Shown here piece after piece: positions 11,793 to 23,671 of a DNA stretch of 64,000 nt (the stretch's first letter is position 1; every line of letters starts with the position of its first letter). This DNA comes from Cheilinus undulatus (taxonomy: Eukaryota; Chordata; Actinopteri; Labriformes; Labridae): contig NC_054867.1 in the NCBI RefSeq assembly GCF_018320785.1, positions 30,445,855-30,509,854 on the forward strand, read 5' to 3'. A program made the position numbers and the translations under genes. Under the pieces are notes generated by a model. It made no database searches. It was given only the letters and a program-made list of their open reading frames with translations, and was not told the origin of the DNA.

Positions 11793-12162
11793 TAACCTTG
11801 CAAAGCAGATGGATATGCCTGTTTCCTTGTTTCTCACTGGCAAATCCATCTTGCAAAGTTCCCATCTGAACCGTTTGGGCCCGGTTAGAAAGTGACAGGA
11901 CCAATTAGCAACGAGGGGCAGTACTTTCAGGCACAGTGGAGTCATTACGTAAGCAAGCAGCAACAAGAGGCCGGTGCAATTATGGTGGAGGAGCTTAGCG
12001 TGGATGCTGCTACAGTGCCAGTTTTATCAGAATTTGACATTTCTTCATTAAAAGAAATCACACTCCAAGTTTTTTCAAAGCCTCTGCCCTTTCCCAAACA
12101 CTCAGTATTGAAGGTTTTGCCAGATGGATGTGTTTCACACATCCATCTGGCGTGTCAGGTTA
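11793..12162 (-). mobile_element. MULE-like nonautonomous element, copy C (internally deleted)
   Basis: A complete-ended copy of the 550 bp family in reverse, 370 bp long because the middle is missing: the SSLKE frame jumps straight to the TTTTTTCAAAGCCTCTGCCC segment near the other end. The ends read TAACCTTGCAAAGCAGATGG (from 11793) and, reversed from 12162, TAACCTGACACGCCAGATGG. These agree at 17 of the first 22 positions. The flanks carry a perfect 9 bp target duplication, GCTGGATGC, at 11784-11792 and 12163-12171. Confidence 0.9.
12120..12150. repeat. Terminal hairpin of the MULE-like element
   Basis: Two perfect 13 bp inverted arms (12120-12132 and 12138-12150, CCAGATGGATGTG and its complement) around a 5 base loop, just inside the terminal repeat. 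A slightly imperfect version is present at the same place in the 20895-21444 copy. Confidence 0.8.
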
Positions 12163-12171
12163 GCTGGATGC

Positions 12172-12980
12172 TGTAAACAATAACAAATCTGTGCACCTGT
12201 GGAGCTTCAGTACTGATGCTGAAATATGGTGTTTGACCATAATATTGACCATTTTACTGTTTTCCTGGTTGTATTAGGGATATGCTTCACAGACAAAAAT
12301 CAATAGGGAGATGTATCCTATATGTTCAGGACAAAAACATGGCCACCAGTAGTGAGTTTGATGAGAGCTGCTGTTTTCTATTCTGCTCCGTACAGTGAAA
12401 GTATTTGTCATGTTTTTCTACAGTTACCTCAGGTTAGTGATCTTGTTCCCCTCTGTGACCAGCCATCTGTAGCTTTTAATGAAATGACAATCGATTTTAA
12501 ATCGAGCGAGGAATCCCTCTGTCACTTAGAGCATATTGTTAAACTGAAAGCCCATTACTCTTCCTTGTGTTTCATGCCTCTGGGCTTCACCTAGGACAAC
12601 AGCTGATGAGATAATTCAAGCGCAATAAAAGCCTTAAGATGATGCCTGGAAGGATGATGCAGTGTTTGGTGCTGGATTGCTTTTCTGTGTCTCAAAAATA
12701 ATGCTATGAATTGGCAGGCTTTAGAGAATGGTTTGCAGACATGGTCTGCTGGTTAATGAGAAGCTTGCTGGCTAAAGGTAACAGAAACTAGGCTTTTAAA
12801 CCTCAACACAACATGGTAAAAGTCATCTTTTATGATACCTCTCATATTACGATGTCACAGTTATGATCTGAACTCATGCTCAGTGGTGCACTTCCCGTTG
12901 TGTCCTTCCTGTTACCTGTGGGGTTAGTTTGTGAAGGACATCACGGTAAGCCCTGTCAGAGGGACAGTGGGGCAGATGAT
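12172..12980. other. Gene-free stretch
   Basis: No supported exon. The frame at 12322-12594 has no domain or splice context. No repeat is recognised. Confidence 0.45.
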
Positions 12981-12984
12981 TCTT

Positions 12985-13360
12985 TTCACTGTAAGACCAA
13001 ACAGTAGGAGGCTGTTAAAAATGAGTTGTGTTAACTTTAAAATCCAAAATAGCTAATTCAGCCCTATTTTTCTGAGTTGATTGTACTCACAAAATTTGAC
13101 AATCATCCCTTAATCTGCAAAGTTTTCCCAAAATGCTTCTGGGCATTAGACAGTTTTTCACTATGGGTGAAGTTACTGACTCAGTTAGACAAGTCCTGCC
13201 TGTGGAGACCATCCTAAGGATAAGCTGAAGCCTGTTGACAAGCACTTCCTGGTTCAGTGTGCACAATACAGTCTTCCACTGTAAGACTGGTCAGTTAAGG
13301 GTTAACTTCAAAATCTGAAACAGATATTACAGCTCTATTTTTCTGAGTTGACAACAATAT
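12985..13360 (+). repeat. Two diverged ~100 bp direct repeats
   Basis: The segment at about 12988-13082 (CACTGTAAGACCAAACAGT ... CTATTTTTCTGAGTTGA) recurs at about 13277-13353 (CACTGTAAGACTGGTCAGT ... CTATTTTTCTGAGTTGA), about 280 bp apart. The pieces share order and orientation, so this is a local duplication or two copies of one short repeat. Confidence 0.6.
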
Positions 13361-14480
13361 CAACAACACACCCAACCTCCCTCACAATGACCTGCTTTTT
13401 TGACCTGATTTTTCACAAATAAAAATCAAATCAAATTTTGAAACAAAAATGTAAAACTTCATCCTGATGAGTGAGAATATCATTGTCTATAAAGGAGGAA
13501 ACAGTCACTGAGAGACATTTAAAAATTGGACATTTCCTGTACTGGAAACTTTTCTTATTTTTCTTCACTTTCCTGTCATTATAAAAAGGTGTGTTACAGT
13601 ATTTCATAACTCCTCTGGAGCCAGTCCTCCCCACACACTTTCTTCTGCTCCAACACACCATGACAAACAGTGCAAGCAAATGAAAGAAGTCTTTGTTAAA
13701 TAAGTATGAGTAGTTGTTGACATAGTGTAGTTCTATACCCAAGCTGCAAGATTCACACCATCAAATAAATCTTTGAGGACTTTAACAGGCAACTACTGCT
13801 CAGCATCTGTTCCTATTTCAGCTGTGAGTTTCCAAAATAAAGTTGAATGAAAAAGGTGTGTATGTGAGGAGCTACAGTAGAGTGTAATCGGATGCCGTTT
13901 GCTCTGATGCAGATCTCAAAGAGTTGTTTTGCCAGGTCTTGCATCAGAGTGAGGCTTGGTGCACTGCTGCAGATTCGACCTCTGTCACTCTCTCCTCTCT
14001 CCTTATTGACTCTGACTGTACTCGTATTTCTGTATCCTATCCATAAAGTTTGGCATCTCAGCACCGCTTTGAAACATTCATCTGATTAGCAATGAGATGA
14101 GCAGATATGTAGGTTCACTTTCATGCCTTTCAACTCATCCATTAGCTAAATGGTGTTAGAATGAGGTACCTGCTATCATCTGTTACACACCACTTGACCA
14201 AATCAGCCTCCACATGAATGGATGAGTGAAAATTGAGTGTGCTTTCAGAGAACACTGTCAGGGTAACCAATGGCAAACTGCCTTCGGCCTTTTCAGGCAG
14301 CATACTGCATTCATGAGGTGCTTCCTCATGGTTTATGAGGCAGCTGAAGGTTAGTGCTCTCTAGTGCTTTGTATTTATTACAGCAGGGACTGGATTTTAC
14401 CCTATGCCAGCTTTCAAATGTGCACAAAGGAAAACACAAACACTCTTTGAGGTACTGCAGAGGAGTGAAGTCATTCACAG
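13361..14480. other. Gene-free stretch
   Basis: Non-coding. Frames at 13431-13742 and 13813-14089 show no domain and no splice-site logic. Confidence 0.45.
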
Positions 14481-14485
14481 TTTAA

Positions 14486-15600
14486 ACATTCAGGCCAGGT
14501 TTACAGGACAACGATTAACTTTAATCGGAATCATTTTTTTGTTTCTAATTAAAAATGTCATTCAGACGACAATTTGAAGACGGCCACTGTGCATATCGAT
14601 CAGCAAAAACCACTGACAACACCAGAGTACCATAAAATCGTGAATATATGTCGACCAAGTATGTAAACTGCAGCTTAGTTTCTGTGTGGAGTTTGTGCAT
14701 CTTCCAGCTACAAACTCCAGACTCACAGCTCCTCCACCTGTCACTTGTTGCCCTCATTAAGGACTGTTCCCAGTCTAACCAGCACCCAACAGTAACAGTG
14801 AAAAACCAACTTAAAAAACCACAAGGGAAAAAGCCACAAAACAAAAACATACTTAAACAAAGTCCATCAAAAGCAAAAAACACTGGCGGCACGAGGAATA
14901 ACATGAGGAGTAAGACTGAGGTTCACATTGGGAAGACATACGACGATCTGACAAAGGACAGCAAGAAACACAGAACCTAAATACACAGGGAGTGATTGCA
15001 CAAGGAGAGACAGGTGTGCTTAACGAGACCCAGGTGAAACTAATGAGGTAATCACAGTGGAGGGAAACTGAGGCAGGAAGAAAAACTGGAATCACACACA
15101 AGGGAAGGCAACTACAAAATATAACAGGAAACATGAAACATTTCACAAGACAGTACCAAGAAATGCACATGGACTGAAAGACAACAAAACAGTACACTAG
15201 AAACTACAACTAAGGAAACACTGAAAACACAGGAGGATACAAAGGCAACAAACTATCAACCAAAGGGAATACGAAGAACACAACACAAGGAGGGAAACTC
15301 AAACACAGGGATACAAAACACACTAGAACTATACAAGAAATAATGGAACACAAAAGGTCATTAACTAAACACAATAGAAACATGAAATTCACAGAATAAA
15401 CACAGGAAAACACCAGAGAAACTCAGAAACATAAATCAAAACCTGGACCGTGACAGTCAGGTCTCTATCAGTGTGTGATAGTGGCAGCTGCACGCACTTT
15501 TACGATAATGATGTGGCGTGTCTTAGCACTTTCTACTTTGACAGCTGGTAGTGTGACTTTCTAATGAAACAATGCACTAACACATACAAAAATTGCAAGA
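14486..15600. repeat. Nested repeat block (unclassified)
   Basis: The left edge, CAGGCCAGGTTTACAGGACA, resembles DNA-transposon ends common in fish. From about 14790 to 15450 lies a strongly A-rich segment, with wording such as GACAGGTGTGCTTAACGAGA and a final CCTGGACCGTGACAG, that I recognise as a frequent fish interspersed repeat without knowing its class; it may be an LTR-element relic. Long open frames across it on both strands come from its skewed base composition and are not gene evidence. Confidence 0.4.
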
Positions 15601-16290
15601 CATGCAAACATTTGTGCCCTGTTTGTCTGGTATACGGGGCATTTTCCAGGTGGGCTGACATTGTTTTGGACCCAGTCAGTAAAAACAGTGAATTTTTTGG
15701 GTCCATTAAAGGAGAAGAAGGAACACTGTAGTCATGTCACGTTTGACCAGGAGTTTAGGGCTGGTTCACACCAAAAAAAATGCCACAGCCATATTTTCTT
15801 CCCAGTCTAGGACTCAGTCATCATCAGTAAACCCCAGGTTGATCTGAAATCCCGTACTCATTCCCTACCCCCATTCCCTGGTGATCTGTCTACAGTGGAC
15901 CATGTTGTGCACTCCTTGGCACAATAACAACAAAAACAAAAGAAAAGAAGTAGACATGTTTAGACCATGCTTAACAATATCATCTGTGTCTCGCTATTAA
16001 AACATGAAGCAACAAGATACAGTATCTATGACAAAAACTAAGAGTAAAAAGATCTCAGAATTTTACTGAAAACTGATTTTTAAAATGTATTTTCACCAAA
16101 AATCATAAGTGATAAATAGAATAGGGAGTTGACTTTTTAGCAAAATAATCATACATAGTACCTTTTGATTGTGCACGCTAAAGATAATCTCATGTCTGTC
16201 ATCATCACAAGTAAAAAAAATGCTGCTATATTTTTAATCCTCAGAGAAAAGAAAAATGCCTCAGTGCTCTGTGTTTCTATGCTCTATGCT
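15601..16290. other. Gene-free stretch
   Basis: No exon, RNA gene or nameable repeat seen. Confidence 0.4.
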
Positions 16291-16294
16291 CGCA

Positions 16295-16690
16295 TTTGTG
16301 TTACAGAATGGGTTGTGTTGTAGAGCTCAGTGACTTGAAGCGTGGTATTGTGATGGATGTCACCTTTGCAATAAGGCAGTTTGTGAAATTTCATCCCAGC
16401 TGGATACTCCAGTCAGCTGTAAGTGATATTATTAGAAGTGGACGCGTTTAGGAACAACAGCAGCTGAGTCACAAAGTGAGGACCATGTAAAATCACAGTG
16501 CGTGGTCAATGATGAAGCTTCATGGAAAGGACGATAAAGACGTGGTTTGATGAGTTTGGTGTGGAAGAACTTGACTGGCCTGCACAGAGCCCCAACCTCA
16601 GCTCCAACAAACAGATTCCCACAGAAACACTCTAAAATCTTCCAGGAAGAGTTGAAGCTGTTTCAACTGAAAAAGGGGGCCAACTCCATA
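16295..16690 (+). mobile_element. Tc1-like DNA transposon, large internal deletion
   Basis: The left part (ACAGAATGGGTTGTGTTGTAG ... GCAATAAGGCAGTTTGTGAA ... GGACGCGTTTAGGAACAACA) matches the start of a common fish Tc1-like element. The right part (GATGAGTTTGGTGTGGAAGA, CTTGACTGGCCTGCACAGAG, then CCCACAGAAACACTCTAAAA and GGGGGCCAACTCCATAT) matches its end. The ~800 bp between, which would encode most of the transposase, are absent. The break is near 16510-16540. A plain deletion derivative, not active. Confidence 0.75.
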
Positions 16691-16699
16691 TCAAGGGGT

Positions 16700-16790
16700 A
16701 TTAAGGCACAGGCCCCTCTCTTTTGGAACCATCTACCTGTGGGGGTCCAAGAGGCAGACACTCTTCGATCACCTGATATTCCCCCGCAAA
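16700..16790 (+). mobile_element. LINE C-terminal fragment
   Basis: Reads AQAPLFWNHLPVGVQEADTL, which resembles the extreme C-terminus of L2-type LINE ORF2 proteins (of the form APxLWNxLPxxVREADT). Only about 30 codons remain, fused directly to the deleted Tc1-like element on its left. Confidence 0.5.
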
Positions 16791-18050
16791 GTCAAGCACC
16801 AAACACATCTAAGTCAAATTCATATTATTCATTCTAAGTGAAATAAATATAACTTAATATCAGCTCTGTACAAAATAAATGTTTATTTTTTATTCATTTA
16901 CTCGTCTCTCCTGACTGAATGTTCTCCTGCAGACAAACGCTGTCATTAAAACATAGCTGGACAAACAGAAACGTGTAGATAAGTGTGTGAACATGAAAAG
17001 AAAAGTGCCTTTGCCAAAATCATCTTCTTGGGAAATTCCTGCTTTTCTATCTAACATGAAGGGCTGGTGATGCCACAGGCCTGTACACGCATCAGACCAC
17101 AGATGATAAGGCAAAGGAAGGAAGGAAAGAAAGCCTCCATCCGCATTTCTGCTTTCTCTGAGTCAGTGCCTTTAATCAATACCCTTAAGTGCTAACTATA
17201 CTATGTTTTTACTATTTACAAGCGGTATCTTTGGATCAGAGATGTTCCCTCAGGGTTTTCTCTGCCAGCAACGTTGGGAGCACAGATGTTCACTCCATAG
17301 GTTTTTGTTTTCATGAAAAAAATCTGAAAGGGAAGTACGCTACAGCTTAATTCCTGCCCTGTGCGGTCAAATTATTGTATCCCTGTGCTGTTGTGATAAC
17401 AAATCCTGTTAATTTGTGCGTCAGAAGCAGAAGGCTGACAGAACATTAATCTAGAAATTAATCAGCAGGACTTCTCAGCAGAGGCAGAGCTCATCAACAC
17501 GGCGTTAATAAAGTTCCTCTTTAATAGTCTATCCCCCTGCTTTGTGTGAAACCAGACCGTGATTCTGGTACACTGTGAAGAATAAAGTACTGGTAGTTTG
17601 TTAATAATGTATGTCTTCATGCTGCATGCACAGTAGGAATTTATAATACAGCTTACATGGTCTTCTTTTGATTAATTGAGTAAAGGGCTGGCTCTGACCA
17701 CACATGGACACAGAAGCTGGGATGCTATAGGGATTTGATTTCTTTCTTATTGACCAGGTCATAATTATAAAAAAGATCTGCTCAGCATGATTTCAAAGTA
17801 CCCAGGGAGAGTTTCAATAGCAAACCTTTACATGGAGAGGAAATAACAGAACTATAGAGCCCATTGTGACTCATTCTGCTTCCTCTAAAGGCTAAGATTT
17901 TCTCAATTATCTAAACTTAAAACTATGACTGAGGAAAATTCTGTAATAAGCCACAACAAAACAATTCTTTGCAATGAACCAAGGTGTGGGTGGTAACTTG
18001 GTGCCCTAATGTTTGAAAAATTGTTGTGATGAGGGGCCATCTATGATGCA
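16791..18050. other. Gene-free stretch
   Basis: Non-coding. The 16890-17114 minus frame has no domain. No repeat is recognised. Confidence 0.45.
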
Positions 18051-18054
18051 CCCA

Positions 18055-19965
18055 CAGGTCGATAAACACCATGAAGTGTCCTCTTCAGTGCCCTATGAGT
18101 GAGGAAAGTTGACAGAGTGCCCTCTTGAGTACCCGCTATGTCAGGGATCAGCTTTTTCTTGACAGATGCAGTGTGGGCCAGACTTTTAAACAAGCTAAAA
18201 TCAATCACCTAATCAGTGATATCTGACTGTATGTTGCGGGGCAGTTTAGGTGTTTAGGCTACCTATTTCCATGGCTGTCTTGCTGTCTATTACTGGGTTT
18301 GATCCAAGCATGATGTGGCTGGGGAAAAATGTGTGCAGTAAACAGGTCTCACATTTGATTCTCAGGTAGAGAAAATGCACATTGGGGGCACCACTGAGCC
18401 AACAAGCCACACCCACCTATAAAATGAATATCAATCACCTCAGTTTGCCACTGAGAATTTTTATGCCAAATTTCATTGCTCTACAAGATGTTTAAGCACT
18501 TCAAAGACATACTTTCTGTTTCATGGCGAAAAATGCTTCATCGTGGCAATGGCCTTACACACAGACCTGTGGGCTTTTCAAATTTGACTACCCCAATAGG
18601 AAATCCTTATTGTGATCAAAATTGTCTGAAATAGCTTCAGATTTGTAGAAATCAGAGGCAATTATACAAAAACAGCACTTCATGCTGTCAGTGGGAGTTG
18701 CTTTGATTTACGGGTCTTTGTTCCAGCATGTAAATACAGTAAGCACACAAAATCTAGTCAAGAATGATGATGCTCAGCTGAGATGTGACAGTTTGAGTTT
18801 TATTATGGTGGGACCACGCTATCAAATTTGTAATTTGACACCCTGCCACAGCCTTGCCCTTTAATGAAAACTCACAGATATTGAATATTGGCCTGCAGAT
18901 ATGGTAAGATATGGAATACAGTAACGTACAGTAATTCTGGGCTATTTAGCCTCCCTATGTTTCCTTGACTGCAAATTCTTGTGCTGTGGCAAAACATTTA
19001 ATTTTGAGAAGCCATTATGACCACGCCCTTTGACTAATGAAAGTCCCAAATAACTTTTGACCCTGAGTATCTCTTCTTTCTGTACACCAAAGATGAATTT
19101 GTTTTGATGAACCCTACATACAAATACGACCCTGAAAAAACTCTGCCCAAGCAAAAACTTCAAAATGTTTCCTGTTCCTGTTGTATGGCAATAAAAATCA
19201 CCATGGCCACACCTTCTGATGTAGACCTCTGATCATCACATATGTGTAAGGTCACCATCTTGGGAACTGCCTAATTGAAGTTCAGCATGATTTGACCAAC
19301 CATGTAGGTGCTGGAATGTGAAAGAGTAGTGGCTTCCTGTTGCCAGAGGGTGGCACTGCGCAATTTAGCAATATTTACAATATGGATGTGTTCTAGGCGG
19401 GACTGCTATTACCCACATGAAACAGCAGTTTGCCCCATAAACCTTGACATTTCCTTTCACCTCTTGGTTGTGCTTTGACCTGTTTAAAATACGACCATAT
19501 GAATGCGTGCAGGCATTCACTGTCAATACCTGGCAAAAGTCAGACTGGAAAATCCACAGCAGAGTTTTAAACTGCTTAGTGTTTTTCCAAAAAATATACA
19601 GATTTGAAGCCTCACCACAGACACAAATTGGTGTATTTCCTGTTGGAGATAGAGGCTCGAAGAGGCTTTTTGTGGATCTCCCCAAACATCATCTGCTTAT
19701 AAAATTTCATAAAACTACAACAAAATCAAGGGAGGGGCTTTAACTTTGAAAACTGTTGGGGGGACTATTGAAGTTAGTCTGAATGGCTGCATTGTAGACC
19801 CCAAAATTATCAAATTTTTCACGGGACTGAATAAACCTGCAAGGTTTCCCAAAAATCAGGGTTTTTAATGGCCTCAAAAGTCCATTCAGTGAAAATAATC
19901 ACAAGATAATCCTAGCAATCACAAATGGTCCTTGCACCGCTTGGTGCTCGGAAATAATAATAATG
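18055..19965 (+). repeat. Long interspersed repeat ending in a GCACC/GGTGC hairpin
   Basis: Sentence-like words such as CCAAATTTCATTGCTC, CATGGCGAAAAATG and GCCACACCC, with a terminal CCTTGCACCGCTTGGTGCTCGG-type hairpin (19931-19952) followed by AATAATAATAAT, identify a long fish repeat that I know by sight but cannot classify. The open frames inside (18682-18864, 19365-19743) have no domain. Boundaries are approximate. Confidence 0.5.
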
Positions 19966-20124
19966 TTGAAACTTATGCGACAAGTGTATGTTTTGTATCT
20001 ATTTAATGTTAAATATTTGATGTGGGGTTTTTTTGCACTGTTGCCCCACTGCAAACTTCAGATACCTTTTTTTTTTTTTACCATTTTTACTCCTGCCCCT
20101 GAAACATGCTGAGTCCACCACTCA

Positions 20125-20582
20125 CATTGACCTTTGACTACTAAAATCTAATTAGTTCATCCTAGAGTCATAGTGGATATTTGTGTGTAGTTTAAAGAAA
20201 ACTCCTCAAAGAATTCTTGGCAAATTGCTCTTCCCAGGCAAAGGATGAACACAACTCTTTATGACCTTGACCTTTGACACATATCCCCCGAATGCCAATC
20301 AGTACCTCCCTGGGTCAAAGTAGACACTTGTTGAAAGTGTGAAGGAAATTCCTCAAAGCATTCTTGAGATATCACATGCACTTGCAAGGGATGAACATGT
20401 GGCCCAATAACCTTGACCTCTGACCCATATCCTCCAAAATATAATCAGTCGATCCTTGTGTCAGTGTGGAGGTTTGAGCAAAGTCCAAAGAAACTTTCTC
20501 AAAAGGTTCTTGAGATATCACATTCACAAGAACAGTTTGGATGGATGGACAACCTGAAAACATAACGCCTCCAGCCTTGGCA
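20125..20582 (+). repeat. Three tandem ~135-150 bp diverged units
   Basis: Three successive units each carry TGACCTTTGAC (or CTGACC), then a word like CCAAAATATAATCAGT, then TCCTTGTGTCA, then AAATTCCTCAAAGCATTCTTGAGATATCAC. They start near 20128, 20264 and 20408. The last ends in CAACCTGAAAACATAACGCC. This tail is common in fish interspersed repeats; here it is amplified in tandem. Confidence 0.7.
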
Positions 20583-20885
20583 AACCCTTGGCTATCATAA
20601 GTCCATGTCCATTTACAAAACCCATCTGTTCCTCCTCTGCAGTTGTCTCATGAATCCACAAAAAATGCAGCACTTCTGTTCAGGGGTAGCAAGGAACTTA
20701 TTACATTTATTTGTATTACTGTAAATGAGTAGCTTTTAACGTATATTTGATTTTTTGTTGTTGTACATTTTAATTTTGATTTTACTTCACAAAATGTTGT
20801 GGAAAGTATTGTATATGTTAAAAAGCATCAAGAAAAAAACCCTAAAAGTCAAAATAAAGAGTTCTAAGATTTCTGTAGACATGAA
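20583..20885. other. Gene-free stretch
   Basis: AT-rich non-coding DNA between the tandem units and the MULE-like copy. Confidence 0.4.
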
Positions 20886-20894
20886 CCTGGCCAG

Positions 20895-21444
20895 TAACCT
20901 GACACACCAGATGGATTTGTTTCACACATCCATCTGGGAAAGCTTCAATAGGAAATGTTTGAGAAAAGGCAGAGGCTTTGAAAAAAAAAAACTCAGAGTG
21001 TGATTGGGTGAATGCTCTGTCTGTCACATCCCTATGGGCTAATCGGAGCAACAAAACACGTGACGTAGCCGCTATCAAGCTGCGCGTACGCAGCTACTGA
21101 GGAATAACATGAACCATGGCAACTACAGACATGTAAGTACTCGACTTTTGTTGTTTTTGGAAAGAAAACAACTCACTGCGGTTCTTTGTTCTTCTTTCAA
21201 CGAAAAAATGTTGTCAAGTTCTGATAAAACTGGCGCTTTAGCAGCATCCACGCTAATGTCTTCCTCCATAACTGCACCAGCTCTTGCTGCTGCTTGTTTA
21301 CGTCACAACTCTGCTGCGCCTGAAAGTACTGATTGGTCCTGTCACTTTCTAACCGTGCCCAAACGGTTCAGACGGGAGCTTTGCAAGATGGATTCGCCAG
21401 TGAAAAACAAGGAAACGGGTGTACTCATCTGCTTTGCAAGGTTA
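20895..21444 (+). mobile_element. MULE-like nonautonomous element, copy D (full length, 550 bp)
   Basis: The best-preserved copy. The left end TAACCTGACACACCAGATGG and the reversed right end TAACCTTGCAAAGCAGATGA form terminal inverted repeats. The flanks carry a perfect 9 bp target duplication, CCTGGCCAG, at 20886-20894 and 21445-21453. Inside are, in order, a near-palindromic hairpin, a short A run, GGCTAATCGGAGC and CACGTGACGTAGC (CCAAT-box-like and E-box/CRE-like words), and a GTTGTCAAGTTCTGATAAAA segment that is open in the reverse direction. No transposase is present. A 9 bp duplication is typical of Mutator-like elements, whereas hAT elements make 8 bp and Tc1/mariner 2 bp. Confidence 0.92.
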
Positions 21445-21453
21445 CCTGGCCAG

Positions 21454-23650
21454 TTTGGCTTCAAATACACACAATGCTCACTATACACAGTGAGAGAATG
21501 ATTTCACATTATATCCAAAACAGCCGCTGCATTTAACCTTATTATAGGTTGTTTCTATCCCCCAAATGCCCGCTGGGAGTCAGGAAGTGAGGGGACAGCC
21601 ATTAGGAATGAATGAATAGAAAAGGAGGAAAGTTAGTACTTTACAGCTCTAAATGGACCTCTGCACTGCAATTCTCATCAGAAAACTTCCACATATTTTG
21701 GCTATGATCCCTACACTTTACCAAAAAGTGTTTTTTTTACCACAGTTTCGCAGATTTACCTGGCATGGAGGTGATCAATACTCAGGCCTGTGGACCTCCT
21801 AATGCCTCGCTTTATCTATCCAGATGAATGAAGACAAGAGTCTAGATGAGTCTGGTACTGAGCTAACAGTCTATCTAAGCCCCTTTAACATAAAAAAGTC
21901 CTCAATTTTTCACAAGCAAGCTTTTGATTAAAACGGCAATGTACAAATAAATATAGTGGGGTTGGAGACCAAGTGATGATGAGCCGTTCATGAATGAGTC
22001 TGTTCAACAAGATGGCTTTTTCAAGTTAGCCGCAGTAGGCAGCTCCTGTTTGAGTGCCAGTTTCCTTTCCTCCATCCTTCGTCGTTATGTTATCCACATT
22101 TAAAAAGTCAAATGAAGAAGTGTTTGGTAGCCAGTTAACCTGTTCTACTGAGCTGAGCCAAATGATCTGGATCTCTTAAAAGAGAAGGATTTTCTGTCAC
22201 AATGAGCAGGGCTGGACAGACACCACCTGAGGAAACGCAGGTAAGGGCAGAGTTTAATGTGTTAAAACATGGCAAAACTGGACTGAACCAAACTGGACTG
22301 CTTTGTGGAAATGGACCATACATTAGTGTTGTGTGACACTGCTCATCTTGGCTTTAGATAGAGGCTTTTTTAATTCCTGCTTGCTGCTGTGTGATGTCAT
22401 CTGCAAAGAACCTATAGATGTGCCTTTACATATTTTTAGATTTTATATTCTCTTGTTGGTATTGCACACCAAGAAAGATAATATTTTACTCAGTGAGTAA
22501 ACTTTAAATGTATGACTTTTTTATTTTGTACTTAAGCTGATTTATAGACCAGTGCTTCTACCTCTACATGAGTCAAATTTTACTAGTGTTACTGTCCTTT
22601 TAAGTACGATAGTCCTGTGCTCCTTCCACCTCTGCTTCAACAATTAATGACATGATAAATGAACCAAAATAAATTCTCATCTTGAAAGAATAGTTTTTAC
22701 ATTTTGCAATACATTCCCCTTTGACATGAGTTACCTTTATAACACTCTAATGTCTATGGAGTGAGTGGTCCATTAATTTGGGCCTTACAGCTAATTAGTT
22801 TAGCACTGCTTAAGCTCTGGGAGAAAAACTGCTAAACTGACTCCTCCTGAAGTTAGCAAAATCTACCTACCCGCCCCTCTTCAATCAACATGCTGAGACA
22901 ATTGGATGTGTTTGGCTCCAGTCAAAATGAGAAGATCATCATCTCTAAAAAACCTGCAGATGAAATATTTGCCTACGTGAGCAGACTGAACCCCTACATC
23001 AGCATTGTCTACTGATGATAAGCGATACCAGGGTGGTATGCAAGCAAATGTCTTTGGCTGTTTAGCAGAAAGCAGCATTTTAAAAAAAGGCTGCTATAAA
23101 AACCTTATCTTTGTATTATCTGTCTCTTCCTCACCATTCCACCTCTATCAGCCTGTACCACTATTTATCTGAGACAGTGCAGAGAAGAGAATGAAACGCC
23201 AACATGCAAGCACATTCTGGTTATCCACATATCAGTTAGGCTAACAGATGCTCAGACTTGGCACATGCAGGGCACTCAGAGGGTCCACACAGAAAAAGAT
23301 GATGATGGTCATCTGGGAATAAACAATTTATTCATGTTAGAGTCTCACACTTGATGCAACTTATGCTACTGATAGATGACAGCTGGGGTGTTAACTGTAA
23401 TCCTGTATAATGGACTGGATGTTTTTTCTTCATGGCTGCTGCTTGATCCCAGTAAAAGTCTCTCTTTGTTTCTAGTTCCAAAAGTGGGGTCCTGTGTTTT
23501 TGACAGCCTGAAGGGTTTCCAGAGTGTTCCAGATAATGTACAGGGTAAAAGATTTTTGTTACACTGCCAGCAGAAATAATGTGCCCCCTTGGATGTTTTA
23601 CACTTTTACTGGATGTATAAATCAATCATAAATAATATGATTTGGCTTTT
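21454..23650. other. Gene-free stretch
   Basis: About 2.2 kb of non-coding DNA. The 23332-23625 frame lacks a domain. I see no repeat family that I can name with confidence. Confidence 0.45.
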
Positions 23651-23671
23651 CTCATTATTTTCTTTCTTCTT

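Noticed and set aside
14648-15413. Long open frames on both strands (Lys-rich forward, Cys/Val-rich reverse)
   Set aside because: They arise from a strongly A-rich repeat on the plus strand. The lack of stops follows from base composition, and no domain is seen.
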